Shown: positions 26,795 through 35,475 of the stretch, piece after piece | How the letters are laid out: every line of letters begins with the position of its first letter | Numbering within the stretch: the stretch's first letter is position 1 | Source: CAWEWH01 sp963812775 | GTDB taxonomy: Bacteria; Pseudomonadota; Alphaproteobacteria; Rhizobiales; Beijerinckiaceae | Assembly: GCA_963812775.1 (NCBI GenBank) | Contig: CAWEWH010000005.1 | Span: 806,001-870,000, forward strand | DNA: 64,000 nucleotides | Reading direction: 5' to 3' | Program-made: the position numbers and the translations under genes | Notes under the pieces: generated by a model | Databases searched by the model: none | Seen by the model: only the letters and a program-made list of their open reading frames with translations | What the model was told of the DNA's origin: nothing

Positions 26795-28881
26795 TTACGA
26801 AGCCTGCCTAGCTGGTGGTGGATTGTGTCTGGCAGATGCCCAGCCTGCGATCAGTTCAGCCCACTGGGCAATGCCAAGCCATCGCTGAGCCATCTCAAGA
26901 AACAGCGCTTTCTTTACCAGCAGGCCGGCTCGATCTTCTGTGAAAGAAAGTATCGCCCTTGCGGTTTCTTCTGCAGCGTCCACGTCTCTGTGGCCCTGTC
27001 TCTCTAAGATGAGGCTGGCGGCACGCTGCAATGCTTCCTCTTCTGGTGCTGCATCTGGTACCGGACCTCGCAATTCTCCAACATGGAGTGCAAAGGCGAG
27101 GTCAGCGAGAATCCGATCTCTGAGTCGCCGCCTCGCATCAGGTGCAGTCGTGGCAAGCGCTTCCGCGTCGCGACGCCGCGGCTGGTGTTCTAAAAGCTGG
27201 TCGATGATTTCACGGCTAGCTGCAAATCGGCTCCGAGGGAGGTCATGGCCGTGCCGATGCAAGTTCATCAAGGACAAGAGGAAGAGAGGTGTTTGTGTTA
27301 GCCGAGTAATACCAACGTTCTTTTGGATGGCCGTTATGAAGACGTTAGCCTTCCGCTTGGCACGCGCCTCAACTTCGCGCCGTGGTGCAGTCGGTTCTGC
27401 TTCGAGGTTCTCCAGAACTCGGAACCAGACATTCGTCAAATTCCGCCGTTGTTCGTCGGAGAGTGGTGCGAGCTCAGTGCGGTCCCAGCTGTCGGCAGTT
27501 CCGCTTAGATTGCCGACCCCGTGAGGCCGCAACGTCGCCACTACCAGGATTCCATGGCGCTGCGCGAAGGCCGTGAGAAGGGATAGGAGGGTTAGGGCTC
27601 CGGTCGCGTCAGGCGCCTCATCAAGCCCGTCAACGAGAAGGGCAACTCGGCCGGTAATTGTAGCCCGTCGCATGTCGTTCGCTAACAACTCTTCGCCTTG
27701 AGCGCGAAAGAACTCCGCCACTACATGCTCAATCGGCGGAGGCAACTGTTGTTCACTAGCCATGCGGGCCCAAAGAGCAAACGAAACCCACACGGGCAAA
27801 GCGCCCCGAAACCGGCCGCGAGTAGTCTTGAGCGACGGGGTGTCCGCTAGCATGTCTAAAGCGAGGAAGCGCAAAAGCGAACTCTTACCCGAGCCCGCCT
27901 CACCAACGACCAGGACCTGTGATCTCGATGCAAGATAGTCATCAACGGGTACCCTGCTCTCGCGCACGGGCGATCGCGCTGTAGGCGAGGGCTCAACTGT
28001 TCTGGAACCCGTTGCCGCTTGCCCCGACTTCAATTCCCTATCGCCATCCATTTCCCGATTGGACGGCGGGTCGATCGGGAGCGGTGTTCTTATAAGCACG
28101 TCCGGTTTGACGTACCGATCACTAATGGGAATGCTCGCGCGCGCCCGGCCATGCTCATCGTGTCCTGAAATGAGCAACCCGGGGTCGACTGCCGAAATCC
28201 AGGAGCGGTAGCAGTCCTTGAGCCGCTTCCGTAGCGTGACAACATCGAAGCGCGAAAGTCGCTCACCTAAGCGTAGCTTGGCCTCTGGCGCGCATATGGC
28301 GTCTACCCAAGGGCGGCCAAAAAAATCGTCGACCAATTCAGGTTCGGTTCTCAAAAATTAAGTCTAGTTCTGTGCCGCCAAGAGGCTCGAAATCGATGTT
28401 CTTCGATTTCAGTTCAACAGCGAAGTCTCTCTATCTCATCAACCGCTAGTGGGGACGAGAAATCACAGGCAACAGCCAAAACAAAGCGCTTGGCCTTTGA
28501 TGCCCACTTATGACGCAGAAAAATGTTGACCGCATCTCGTACATTTTGTTTCGAGAAGGACTTGGCGCGTTTGCTTTGCCAAACTTCGTATGTGCCATCA
28601 TCGAACCGCACGAGGACATCGATTCCATATTGTGCGTGTCCAGATTTGCCGTAGGCCCAGACTGATTCTGCTAGCCCGCGACGCTGTGAGATGCGAAGGC
28701 ACAGACGCTCAAAATCCTCCCATGCCAAGTCACTGAAAGGTAGGCGGCCTGGCCGCGTAACGATCGGGGCGCCGGGCGCTGCGCCTCCCGGATTGTCATA
28801 TAGCCATGAGGGATCGTGAGTTGCCGCCGGGGCGGTCAGGTTGTTGGCTCTTGGCCCCTTGGCCTTCGATATTTTTGGCAT
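26795..28881 (-). pseudogene. Mrr-like nuclease fused to NACHT ATPase (candidate antiphage NLR-like protein), two frameshifts, short C-terminus
   Basis: Two minus-strand open frames and a short link between them read as one gene. Residues 1-155 (from ATG at 28881) hold an Mrr-type PD-(D/E)xK nuclease: LPFSDLAWEDFERLCLRIS, then the catalytic core GIDVLVRFDDGTYEVWQSKR (Asp and QxK). The link continues in another frame as AVELKSKNIDFEPLGGTELD; a second one-base skip near 28345 leads into LVDDFFGRPWVD. The NACHT domain follows, with Walker A VVGEAGSGKSSLL and Walker B VALLVDGLDEAPD. The frame ends soon after TEDRAGLLVKK, where a sensor-repeat region would normally begin. Such proteins are a known kind of bacterial antiviral NTPase (Avs/bNACHT). 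The missing sensor makes present activity doubtful. Confidence 0.7.
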
Positions 28882-29167
28882 TGCTTCGGCGATCCACGTT
28901 CGGACGTGAGCGTGTCCACGATTCGCCCGTGCGAGAATTACATCGCAAATTCACGTTCTGACGGCTATCGAAGGTCATCATGTTGCTCGCCTTTCGACGG
29001 GCGTACCAATTGCGCTTAGTCCACAGCGCCGGAGAACCCGTGCTGAAGAGAACGCTTTTGAGGGTCCCACTTGGCGAGCTGGTACCAGGGAACTTCGAAA
29101 AAGGGCCGCTGATCTGGCCAGTTGGACTGGTCCCTCTGCCGTGAAGACCAGATGGTGTCGTGGCGGT
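28882..29167. other. Spacer between the nuclease-NACHT gene and tRNA-Ser
   Basis: About 290 bases lying directly 3' of the tRNA gene, where integrative elements usually enter. I found no second copy of the tRNA 3' end within the window, no integrase and no other gene. Confidence 0.3.
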
Positions 29168-29257
29168 TGGCGGAGAGAGAGGGATTCGAACCCTCGATAC
29201 GGTTTCCCGTATACACGCGTTCCAGGCGTGCGCCTTCAACCACTCGGCCACCTCTCC
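29168..29257 (-). tRNA. tRNA-Ser (anticodon GGA)
   Basis: Ninety bases including an encoded CCA end. The acceptor strand GGAGAGG pairs with TCTCTCC (one G-U), the anticodon loop reads CTGGAAC giving anticodon GGA, a long variable arm (TATACGGGAAACCGTAT) is typical of class II tRNA-Ser, and the T-loop is GGTTCGAATCC. It reads TCC and TCT serine codons. It is transcribed towards the accessory region, so its 3' end faces the nuclease-NACHT gene and the recombinase relics, which is the usual orientation for a tRNA used as an integration site. Confidence 0.95.
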
Positions 29258-29393
29258 ATCGCCATGACGGCGCACGCATCCGTATTAAGGACGCCCGCCC
29301 GCGGCGAGCTGCGCGCCCTCAGACAGTCCGCCCCTTCGGATGCTTGATTTGCCGATATATGGTTTCCCGTCCCCGTTCAATGGCGCGTTGTCC

Positions 29394-29960
29394 ATGACCC
29401 ACGTTGAAACAGTCCGCAGCATCATCGAGCGCCTTGGCGGCACGTGGAAGAGCGACCGCGAATTCAGCTATTGGCAGGTGGAGGAGAATTGTTTCGTCAT
29501 CCAGGCCGAACCCTTCCTGCGTCGCCCGCCGGGGCATCTTTGGCTTGGTTTCGATTGCGCGCTGGGGCATCTGGCGTTCGCCAAGATCGTGAACCGGATT
29601 GCCGGCGACAAGCCGGGCGTTTTCGTGTCGATCAAATGGTTCCAGAAATCCGCCAAGGTCGAGAACGAGGCGCTGCTGCCACCCGCCTTCGAGGCGCTGA
29701 TGCGCGACATCATGCTTGAGCTCAAGGCGGCCTCGATCGACAGCTTCATCGAGGACTTCAGGTCGACGCGCCCCGCCGCGCGCAGCGTGCCACAGCTCTG
29801 CCACCTCGCCGCCCTGGCCTGGTGGTCGGACGGCCATACGCTGTCCGGCTATCTCGAAGAGTTTCGCGCCGGCAACAGGCGCGACTTCGTGCCGATGATC
29901 ACGCAGGCGATGATCGAGGGCGCCCTCGAGATCGCCGCCGAGCGGCGCGTCATCCCGTGA
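29394..29960 (+). CDS. Conserved hypothetical protein
   Basis: A soluble protein of 188 aa from ATG 29394; an in-frame ATG at 29340 would add 18 residues. It has high-GC codon use like the core genes that follow. Features include VRSIIERLGGTWKSDREFSY near the start and WLGFDCALGHLAFAKIVNR; there is no signal peptide, membrane segment or known catalytic motif. I do not recognise the family. Neither start has a strong ribosome binding site. Confidence 0.65.
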   Translation: MTHVETVRSIIERLGGTWKSDREFSYWQVEENCFVIQAEPFLRRPPGHLWLGFDCALGHLAFAKIVNRIAGDKPGVFVSIKWFQKSAKVENEALLPPAFEALMRDIMLELKAASIDSFIEDFRSTRPAARSVPQLCHLAALAWWSDGHTLSGYLEEFRAGNRRDFVPMITQAMIEGALEIAAERRVIP

Positions 29961-30041
29961 CGCCATCGGGAGAGAGACACAACGGCGGCCTTGCCGGCGG
30001 CCCGCCGCCGGACTAATCCTCGGCGCGGTTCGGCAGTCCCC

Positions 30042-30362
30042 ATGCGCTTTCTCGCCCGCCTCATCGGATTCCTGTGCGTCGCCGGCGGCTTCGTCGCCCT
30101 CGTGATCGACGGCACGCGTGCCATTGCCAACGGCGCCTGGGCGCCGGTGGCGCTCGCCGACGTGGCCGCCAAGGCGTTCCCGAAGCTTTTTCCCCTGCTC
30201 GAGCCGGCCGTGCGCAACGTCCATCCGCTCTTGTGGAGCCCGCTCCTGACTTCGCTGTTGGCCACCCCCACGTTCCTGGTCGGCATGGGGTTCGGGTTCC
30301 TGCTCCTGCTCTTGGGCCGGCGTCCGGCCCGGCAGGACACCGCCTTCCTGGCCGGGCGCTAA
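30042..30362 (+). CDS. Small inner-membrane protein
   Basis: A protein of 106 aa with two hydrophobic helices: one at the N-terminus (FLARLIGFLCVAGGFVALVI) and one near the C-terminus (PTFLVGMGFGFLLLLLG). Between them a short loop contains KAFPKLFPLLEPAVRNVHPL. This pattern is common in alphaproteobacterial hypothetical membrane proteins of unknown role, often upstream of unrelated genes. The Met at 30042 sits directly before the first helix and is preferred to one at 29991. Confidence 0.65.
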   Translation: MRFLARLIGFLCVAGGFVALVIDGTRAIANGAWAPVALADVAAKAFPKLFPLLEPAVRNVHPLLWSPLLTSLLATPTFLVGMGFGFLLLLLGRRPARQDTAFLAGR

Positions 30363-30490
30363 TCCGACAAGGGGCATCCCAGGCTCGCCGAGCCGTGATC
30401 GCCCTTGAAAAGGCCGGCTCTCCCGGCGCAGTGTCGCAACGACTATATAGAGACACGGTATCGGCAAGACAGATCAGCGAGGAGCGAGCC

Positions 30491-31144
30491 ATGTTCCTGT
30501 TCAAGAAGGCCAAGGCGCTGCCCAAGGCCGGCGAGGCCCTGCCGGGACGGCCGACCGCCATCCCGACGGCGAAGACGCATTTCGTCAACGGCCAGCCGCT
30601 CAAGGGGCCCTATCCGGAGGGCACCGAGAAGGTGCAGTTCGGGCTTGGCTGCTTCTGGGGGGCGGAGCGCGTGTTCTGGCAATTGCCGGGGGTTCACGTC
30701 ACGGCCGTCGGCTATTCGGGCGGTCTCACGCCGAACCCCACCTACGAGGAGGCATGCTCCGGGCTGACCGGCCATGCCGAGACGGTGCTCGTCGTCTTCG
30801 ACCCCAAGCGCGTGTCGTTCGAGACGCTGCTCAAGACCTTCTGGGAGAGCCACGACCCAACCCAAGGCATGCGCCAGGGCAACGATGTCGGCACCCAGTA
30901 TCGCTCCGCCATCTACTACGAGGGCGAGGCGCAGAAGCAGGCCATCCTTGCCTCGAAAGCCGCCTACGAGGCGGTGCTGAAGAAGCGCGGCTTCGGCCCG
31001 ATCACCACCGAGATCGCCCCGGCCCCGGAATTCTACTTCGCCGAGGATTATCACCAGCAATACCTTGCCAAGAACCCGGCCGGCTATTGCGGCCTCGGCG
31101 GCACCGGCGTTGCTTGTCCCATCGGCACCGGCGTCGCGGCGTAG
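30491..31144 (+). CDS. msrA: Peptide-methionine (S)-S-oxide reductase MsrA
   Basis: A cytosolic repair enzyme of 217 aa reducing S-methionine sulfoxide in proteins with thioredoxin. The catalytic motif GLGCFWGAERVFW carries the nucleophilic Cys (about residue 54), followed by VGYSGGLTPNPTYEEACSG and TGHAETVLVVFD. NDVGTQYRSAIYY and the C-terminal region with Cys residues (GYCGLGGTGVACPIGTG) give the resolving thiols. The length is normal for the longer MsrA form. AGGAGCGAGCC precedes the ATG. It stands alone, with no msrB nearby. Confidence 0.97.
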   Translation: MFLFKKAKALPKAGEALPGRPTAIPTAKTHFVNGQPLKGPYPEGTEKVQFGLGCFWGAERVFWQLPGVHVTAVGYSGGLTPNPTYEEACSGLTGHAETVLVVFDPKRVSFETLLKTFWESHDPTQGMRQGNDVGTQYRSAIYYEGEAQKQAILASKAAYEAVLKKRGFGPITTEIAPAPEFYFAEDYHQQYLAKNPAGYCGLGGTGVACPIGTGVAA

Positions 31145-31291
31145 CGGCCCGGACCTCCTCAGCGACATGCGGGGCTTCTCGCGTGACAGCCGGCGCCTTG
31201 CGGCGCCGGTTTCCTTGTCAGCCTTGTTGCGCGCGGCCGTGATTGGGATCATGAGCGGGAAACGGGCATCGAGCGGCGCACGGGGAACGAC

Positions 31292-31798
31292 ATGAAGAGG
31301 GTCGAGAAAATTCTGGAGGGCTTTCTGTTTCGCAGCCGCTGGCTGCTCGCCCCCTTCTATGTGTTCCTGGTCCTTGCGCTGGTTGTGCTGCTCTTCAAAG
31401 GCGGGCAGGAGCTCATCCATCTCTTCCAGCGCGCGCTGCGGGCGGAGGGCTCCAGCACCATCCTCGACGTGCTGAGCCTCATCGACCTGACGCTGACCGG
31501 CTCGCTCATCGTCATCGTCGTCTTCTCGGGCTACGAGAACTTTGTCTCGCGCATCGACGAGTCCGAGCACACGGACTGGCCGGAATGGATGGGCCGCATC
31601 GACTTCAGCGGGCTGAAGCTGAAATTGATGTCGTCCATCGTCGCCATCTCGGCGGTGCAGCTGCTGCGGGCCTTCATGAATGTGGGCCAGATCAGCGACC
31701 GCGACCTCGCCTGGTATGTCGGCATCCACATGGTGTTCGTGGTGTCCGGCCTCATCCTGGCCTTCACCGACCGCGTCGCCGGCAAGCAGGCGCATTGA
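31292..31798 (+). CDS. YqhA family inner-membrane protein (UPF0114)
   Basis: A protein of 168 aa with three or four membrane helices (LLAPFYVFLVLALVVLLF; IDLTLTGSLIVIVVFSGYEN; YVGIHMVFVVSGLILAFTD). The loop FVSRIDESEHTDWPEWMG and the segment LKLKLMSSIVAISAVQLL are the conserved core of the UPF0114/YqhA family. The function is unknown. It is a separate transcription unit after msrA. Confidence 0.9.
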   Translation: MKRVEKILEGFLFRSRWLLAPFYVFLVLALVVLLFKGGQELIHLFQRALRAEGSSTILDVLSLIDLTLTGSLIVIVVFSGYENFVSRIDESEHTDWPEWMGRIDFSGLKLKLMSSIVAISAVQLLRAFMNVGQISDRDLAWYVGIHMVFVVSGLILAFTDRVAGKQAH

Positions 31799-31960
31799 GA
31801 ATCGGAAGATGGATGAGCGCTGTGCGTGCTTCGAGGCTCGCGCCTTCGCGCTCGTTCCTCAGCGTGAGGGGTCCGGTGCCATCCGAGATCTCCTCATCCT
31901 GAGGCGCTCGCGCGCGTGGGCGCGCGAGCCTCGAAGGACGCTCGGTCAAAATGCAGCAGA

Positions 31961-32887
31961 CTATTTGGCCTTCGATTGCGGCCCGTTGCCCACCAGCGCC
32001 TGGCAGGCGGCCGGCATGGCGGCGATCGACATCGGGCGGCCGGGCTTGCCCGGCTTCGGGTTCAGCACCTTGTCGGTGAACCAGTAGTCGAGCTCCTTGC
32101 CGCAGCCGTCGCCGCCGGGAGGCGCCGACTGGCTCTCGCAGCGGCTTTCGCCCTTCGGGCAGGCCATGCGGATGTGGAAGTGGTAGTTGTGGCCGCCGGC
32201 CGGCCGGACCTTGCTGAGCCAGGCGCGGTCGGAGCCGGCGTCGCGGCAGAGCGCCTTCTTGATGGCCGCATTGACGAAGATGCGCGCCACTTCCGGCTGG
32301 CTCGCGGCGGCCTTCAGCAGCGCCAGATGCTGGCGCGTATAGGCCTCCGGGTCGATGTCGCGCTTGTCGGCGCGGACGAGATTCAAGGACAGGATCTCCT
32401 CGCGCTCCTCGCTCGAATAGCGTCGGTTGGGCGCCGGCCTGAGCCACACGTCGACCTCGATGCCAACCTGGTGCGAGGCGTGCCCGGTCAGCATCGGGCC
32501 GCCGCGCGGCTGCGACATGTCGCCGATGAGCAGGCCCGGCCAGCCCGTGGCGTCGGCCGCCTTCTTGCTGAAGCGCTGCAGGAAGGCGATGAGCGCCGGG
32601 TGACCCCAGGCGCGGTTGCGCGACGGGCGCATGATTTGCCAGGTGTCGCCCTCGGCCGGCAGCTGCACGCCCCCCGTGTAGCAGCCCTTGGCGTAGAAGC
32701 CGATGACGTCCGGCCCGCCCGGCGCCGGTGTCTTGACCACCCCGAAGATGCGCCGCGCTGCGTCCTTCGGCAGCGTTGCCAGCGCCTGCTCGCGCCGCGC
32801 CGCTTCCTCGCGCGCGTTCTGTTGGGCGGCCGCCGGCGGCGCCATCAATGTCGTGCTCGCGAGAACGGCCAGGATGACGCGGCGCAT
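31961..32887 (-). CDS. mepA: Penicillin-insensitive murein endopeptidase MepA
   Basis: An exported LAS-family metallopeptidase of 308 aa that cleaves D-alanyl-meso-diaminopimelate cross-links in peptidoglycan. A signal peptide (VILAVLASTTLMAPPAAA) comes first. Zinc ligands are visible in LTGHASHQVGIEVDVWLRP (HxxxxxxxD) and GGHNYHFHIRMACPKG (HxH). Cys residues in YAKGCYTGG, KKALCRDAG, MACPKGESRC and GDGCGKE are as in the family, where they form disulfides. The length is normal. It is convergent with the YqhA gene. Confidence 0.95.
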   Translation of the reverse strand: MRRVILAVLASTTLMAPPAAAQQNAREEAARREQALATLPKDAARRIFGVVKTPAPGGPDVIGFYAKGCYTGGVQLPAEGDTWQIMRPSRNRAWGHPALIAFLQRFSKKAADATGWPGLLIGDMSQPRGGPMLTGHASHQVGIEVDVWLRPAPNRRYSSEEREEILSLNLVRADKRDIDPEAYTRQHLALLKAAASQPEVARIFVNAAIKKALCRDAGSDRAWLSKVRPAGGHNYHFHIRMACPKGESRCESQSAPPGGDGCGKELDYWFTDKVLNPKPGKPGRPMSIAAMPAACQALVGNGPQSKAK

Positions 32888-32943
32888 GCCCGAACGTGCG
32901 GCAGATTCGCCGCTTTGACAAGGCGTGGCGCGGCCGCAGCCAG

Positions 32944-32990
32944 CGCATAGTTCCGAAAAAGTGTGAGCGGTTTTCGGACAAGATCATGCG
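32944..32990. repeat. Copy of the GATCATGC intergenic palindrome
   Basis: The right arm ends GGTTTTCGGACAAGATCATG and the left arm is GCATAGTTCCGAAAAAGTGT, giving an imperfect inverted repeat of about 46 bases. Other copies are at 33439, 35314-35460 (three) and 50146. It lies between mepA and the DUF6152 gene. Confidence 0.75.
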
Positions 32991-33089
32991 TCAAATCAGA
33001 GATCGGCTTGCGCTCAATCAGCCGCTTGCAAGTTCGTGCCGCCGGCCTCACCATTGTCTGACGGCTGGGCGGCTCGAACGGGTAAAATC

Positions 33090-33437
33090 ATGCGGGCCAT
33101 CATTGCATCTTCCGTGGCGCTGGCGCTTATTGGCGGCGGCGCCCTCGCGCATCACGGCTGGGGCAGCTACGACGCCTCCAAGAAGTTCACCATCTCGTCG
33201 CCGGTCGAGAAGCTCGATTGGACGAATCCGCACGTCCACCTCGACGTGAAGCATGCCGGCGCCACCTGGGAGGCGGTGCTGGCGCCGCCCTTCCGCATGG
33301 AGGCGCGCGGCCTCTCGCCCGAGCTCATCAAGGTGGGCACGCAGGTTTCCGTCGAAGGCTATCCGTCGACCAAGGCGCCGAACGAGATGCGGGCCGAGCG
33401 CATCGTCGTCGCCGGCAAGACCTACGAGCTGCGATAA
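33090..33437 (+). CDS. Exported DUF6152 family protein
   Basis: A small periplasmic protein of 115 aa with a signal peptide (IIASSVALALIGGGALA). The mature part begins HHGWGSYDASKKFTISSPVE and contains LDWTNPHVHLDV, AHH-W and NPH being the family marks. The function is unknown; members usually sit next to DUF6644 membrane proteins, as here (33572). The start at 33090 places the signal peptide properly and avoids an upstream extension of 18 residues. Confidence 0.85.
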   Translation: MRAIIASSVALALIGGGALAHHGWGSYDASKKFTISSPVEKLDWTNPHVHLDVKHAGATWEAVLAPPFRMEARGLSPELIKVGTQVSVEGYPSTKAPNEMRAERIVVAGKTYELR

Positions 33438-33438
33438 T

Positions 33439-33538
33439 GCATGATCCCGAAAAGTGTGCGCGGTTTTCGGATAAGATCATGCACACAATCAGGACTCTAG
33501 AGCGCGATGCGATTGCACTTGATCGCATCACGCTCTAG
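33439..33538. repeat. Two-part intergenic repeat: GATCATGC palindrome plus GCGATGCGATT hairpin
   Basis: Part one (33439-33482) is the palindrome GCATGATCCCGAAAAGTGTG ... GATCATGC. Part two (33497-33538) is a second inverted repeat, CTAGAGCGCGATGCGATT facing GATCGCATCACGCTCTAG. The same two-part order recurs at 50146-50243, and a partial copy lies at 44967-45013. It separates two genes of one apparent operon. Confidence 0.8.
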
Positions 33539-33571
33539 CGCAGCGTCACACCGGCTCGGACGGGGGGCGAT

Positions 33572-34033
33572 TTGTATCTCGATCTGTTGGCGGCGCTCGA
33601 GGCCTCCTGGCTCGGCCACACGGCCCGCCACTCGGCCTGGTTCTTCACCATCGCCAACGTGCTGCATGTCCTCGGCGCCGCCCTCGTCGTCGGCTCCATC
33701 GCCGTCTTCGACATCAAGCTCATCGGCAATGCCGCCGCCGCCCCGGTGGTCGGGCGGGCCGCGCTACCGCTGGCGGCCCTTGGCCTCGCCATCCAGACTC
33801 CGACCGGCATCGTGCTGCTTGCGGTGGAGGCCAAGAGCCTTGGCGTCAATCCGGCCTTCTACGTCAAGATGGCGTTCATCGCTCTTGGCCTCGCCAACAT
33901 CGCGCTCTTCCATGCACGATATGGCTGGCTGGGCGGCGGCGTCCTGCCGGACAGCGCCCGCATCTACGGCCTCGTGTCGCTCGTCGCCTGGGTCATGGTG
34001 CTGCTGGCTGGCCGCATGATCGCTTATCTTTAG
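33572..34033 (+). CDS. DUF6644 family membrane protein
   Basis: A protein of 153 aa with about four membrane helices (ANVLHVLGAALVVGSIAVFD; LPLAALGLAIQTPTGIVLLA; VKMAFIALGLANIALFH; IYGLVSLVAWVMVLLAG). It starts with TTG at 33572 after the purine-rich CGGGGGGCGA. The N-terminal WLGHTARHSAWFFTIANVLH with conserved His residues suggests possible haem or metal binding, which would need testing. It pairs with the DUF6152 gene upstream. Confidence 0.82.
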   Translation: MYLDLLAALEASWLGHTARHSAWFFTIANVLHVLGAALVVGSIAVFDIKLIGNAAAAPVVGRAALPLAALGLAIQTPTGIVLLAVEAKSLGVNPAFYVKMAFIALGLANIALFHARYGWLGGGVLPDSARIYGLVSLVAWVMVLLAGRMIAYL

Positions 34034-34219
34034 CGCGGGCCGTCTTGTGCGCCGCTGCTTTGCGCGACGCCGTCCGCGGCGCTTGCGCGGCGGCGCTGCA
34101 GCAGCGATCGTCGTCCTGCGGCAATGCCGTAGCTTGCGAAGGCGGTTGGTTGCGCCGCCATCGCGAAGTTGCAACAAAGGCGCGATCCGCTTCTCGCCGC
34201 GGTCGCACGAAATAACTCC

Positions 34220-35311
34220 ATGGATTGGTCGCCACAACAGGACGGGGCGCTGAAGAGTGTGGCGCGCTGGCTGAAGGCCGGCCGCCCGCAGGTCTTCCGT
34301 CTCTTCGGCTATGCCGGCACCGGCAAGACGACCTTGGCGCGGCATGTGGCGGAATCCGTCGACGGCGAGGTCGCCTTCGCGGCCTTCACCGGCAAGGCCG
34401 CCATGGTCATGCGCTCGCGCGGCTGTCCCGAGGCCTCGACCATCCACAGCCTGATCTACCGCTCGCGCGGCTCCGACGAGGAGGCCCCGCGCTTCGTGCT
34501 CAACCGCTCCGGGCCCGCCTCCAAGGCGGCGCTGATCGTCATCGACGAATGCTCGATGGTCGACGAGGAGCTCGGCCGCGACCTCCTGTCGTTCGGCGCC
34601 CCCGTGCTGGTGCTCGGCGACCCGGCGCAGCTGCCGCCCGTCAAGGGCGGCGGCTTCTTCACCGAAGCCGAGCCCGACGCCATGCTGACGGAGGTGCATC
34701 GCCAGGCGCAGGACGATCCCATCGTGCATCTGTCGATGATCGTGCGCGAGGGCGGCAGGCTGAGCCGCGGCCGATTTGGCGAGAGCGCAGTCATTGGCAA
34801 GGGTGACATCGACGCGGCCGCCGTGCTGCGGGCCGATCAGGTCCTCGTCGGCCTCAATCGCACGCGCCGCCAATACAACACGCGCATGCGCGAGCTCCTG
34901 GGATTTCGCGATCCGCTGCCGGCCGCCGGCGAGAAGATCGTCTGCCTCAGGAACGACAAGACCAAGGGACTGCTCAACGGCAGCACCTGGACGGTCGCCG
35001 CGCTGACCGGCGAGGCCAAGGGCTTCATCAAGATGGAGGTGAAACCCGAGGACGAGATCGTCAAGCGCGGCATCAAGGTGGCGGTGCTGCGCGAATTCTT
35101 CGAGGGCAGGGAAGAGAAGCTTCCTTATGACATTCGCCGCCACTCCGACGAGTTCGACTACGGCTATGCGCTCACCGTCCACAAGGCGCAGGGCTCGCAA
35201 TGGGACGAGGTGGTGCTGTTCGACGAGAGCTACGCCTTCCGCGAGCATCGCAGCCGCTGGCTCTATACCGGCCTGACTCGCGCCGCCAAGCGCCTCACCA
35301 TCGTGGCGTGA
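34220..35311 (+). CDS. RecD-like ATP-dependent DNA helicase (AAA_30 family)
   Basis: A superfamily 1 helicase of 363 aa without RecB or RecC partners. Walker A GYAGTGKTTLARH, motif Ia AFTGKAAMVMRSRG, Walker B VIDECSMVDEELG, motif III VLGDPAQLPPVKG, and the C-terminal UvrD_C_2 motifs (YALTVHKAQGSQWDEVVLFD and WLYTGLTRA) are all present. It is shorter than RecD2 and lacks the N-terminal helix-hairpin-helix part. Probable 5'-3' helicase in repair. The ATG at 34220 is favoured over 34169, whose extra residues are unconserved. Confidence 0.9.
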   Translation: MDWSPQQDGALKSVARWLKAGRPQVFRLFGYAGTGKTTLARHVAESVDGEVAFAAFTGKAAMVMRSRGCPEASTIHSLIYRSRGSDEEAPRFVLNRSGPASKAALIVIDECSMVDEELGRDLLSFGAPVLVLGDPAQLPPVKGGGFFTEAEPDAMLTEVHRQAQDDPIVHLSMIVREGGRLSRGRFGESAVIGKGDIDAAAVLRADQVLVGLNRTRRQYNTRMRELLGFRDPLPAAGEKIVCLRNDKTKGLLNGSTWTVAALTGEAKGFIKMEVKPEDEIVKRGIKVAVLREFFEGREEKLPYDIRRHSDEFDYGYALTVHKAQGSQWDEVVLFDESYAFREHRSRWLYTGLTRAAKRLTIVA

Positions 35312-35313
35312 GC

Positions 35314-35460
35314 GCATGGTCCCGAAAAGTTGCAGACTTTTCGGACAAGATCATGCGCCGTAAAAAGCATGATCCAGAAAAGTTGCAGACTTTTCGGATA
35401 AGATCATGCGCCAAAAAACATGGTCCCGAAAAGTTGCAGACTGCTTGGACGAGATCCTGC
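35314..35460. repeat. Three tandem copies of the GATCATGC palindrome
   Basis: Copies at 35314-35356, 35367-35409 and 35419-35460, each about 43 bases. Each has the core CCGAAAAGTTGCAGAC (middle copy CAGAAAAGTTGCAGAC), then TTTTCGG (worn in the third copy). They lie between convergent genes and each can fold into a hairpin, so they may act as a terminator. Confidence 0.8.
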
Positions 35461-35475
35461 GCCAGATGTGACGAC

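Noticed and set aside
26688..26810. Small plus-strand frame starting GTG after a good AGGAGGG
   Set aside because: Forty residues with no homology that I know and a position among broken genes; the site could be chance.
28414..28881. Mrr-like protein as a separate stand-alone nuclease gene
   Set aside because: The coding signal continues past its stop in another frame and joins the NACHT part, so one gene is more likely.
28882..29257. Attachment site duplication of the tRNA-Ser 3' end
   Set aside because: I looked for a second copy of the GATTCGAACC region in the left half and found none, so no att pair can be claimed.
29319..30467. Minus-strand open frame of 382 codons across the hypothetical and membrane protein genes
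   Set aside because: Antisense to two plus-strand frames with better composition; its protein is a low-complexity mix of Arg, Gly, Glu and His typical of a shadow in GC-rich DNA.
31764..32987. Minus-strand open frame of 407 codons over mepA
   Set aside because: mepA in the neighbouring frame has a signal peptide, zinc ligands and full length; the longer frame is Arg/Ala-rich noise.
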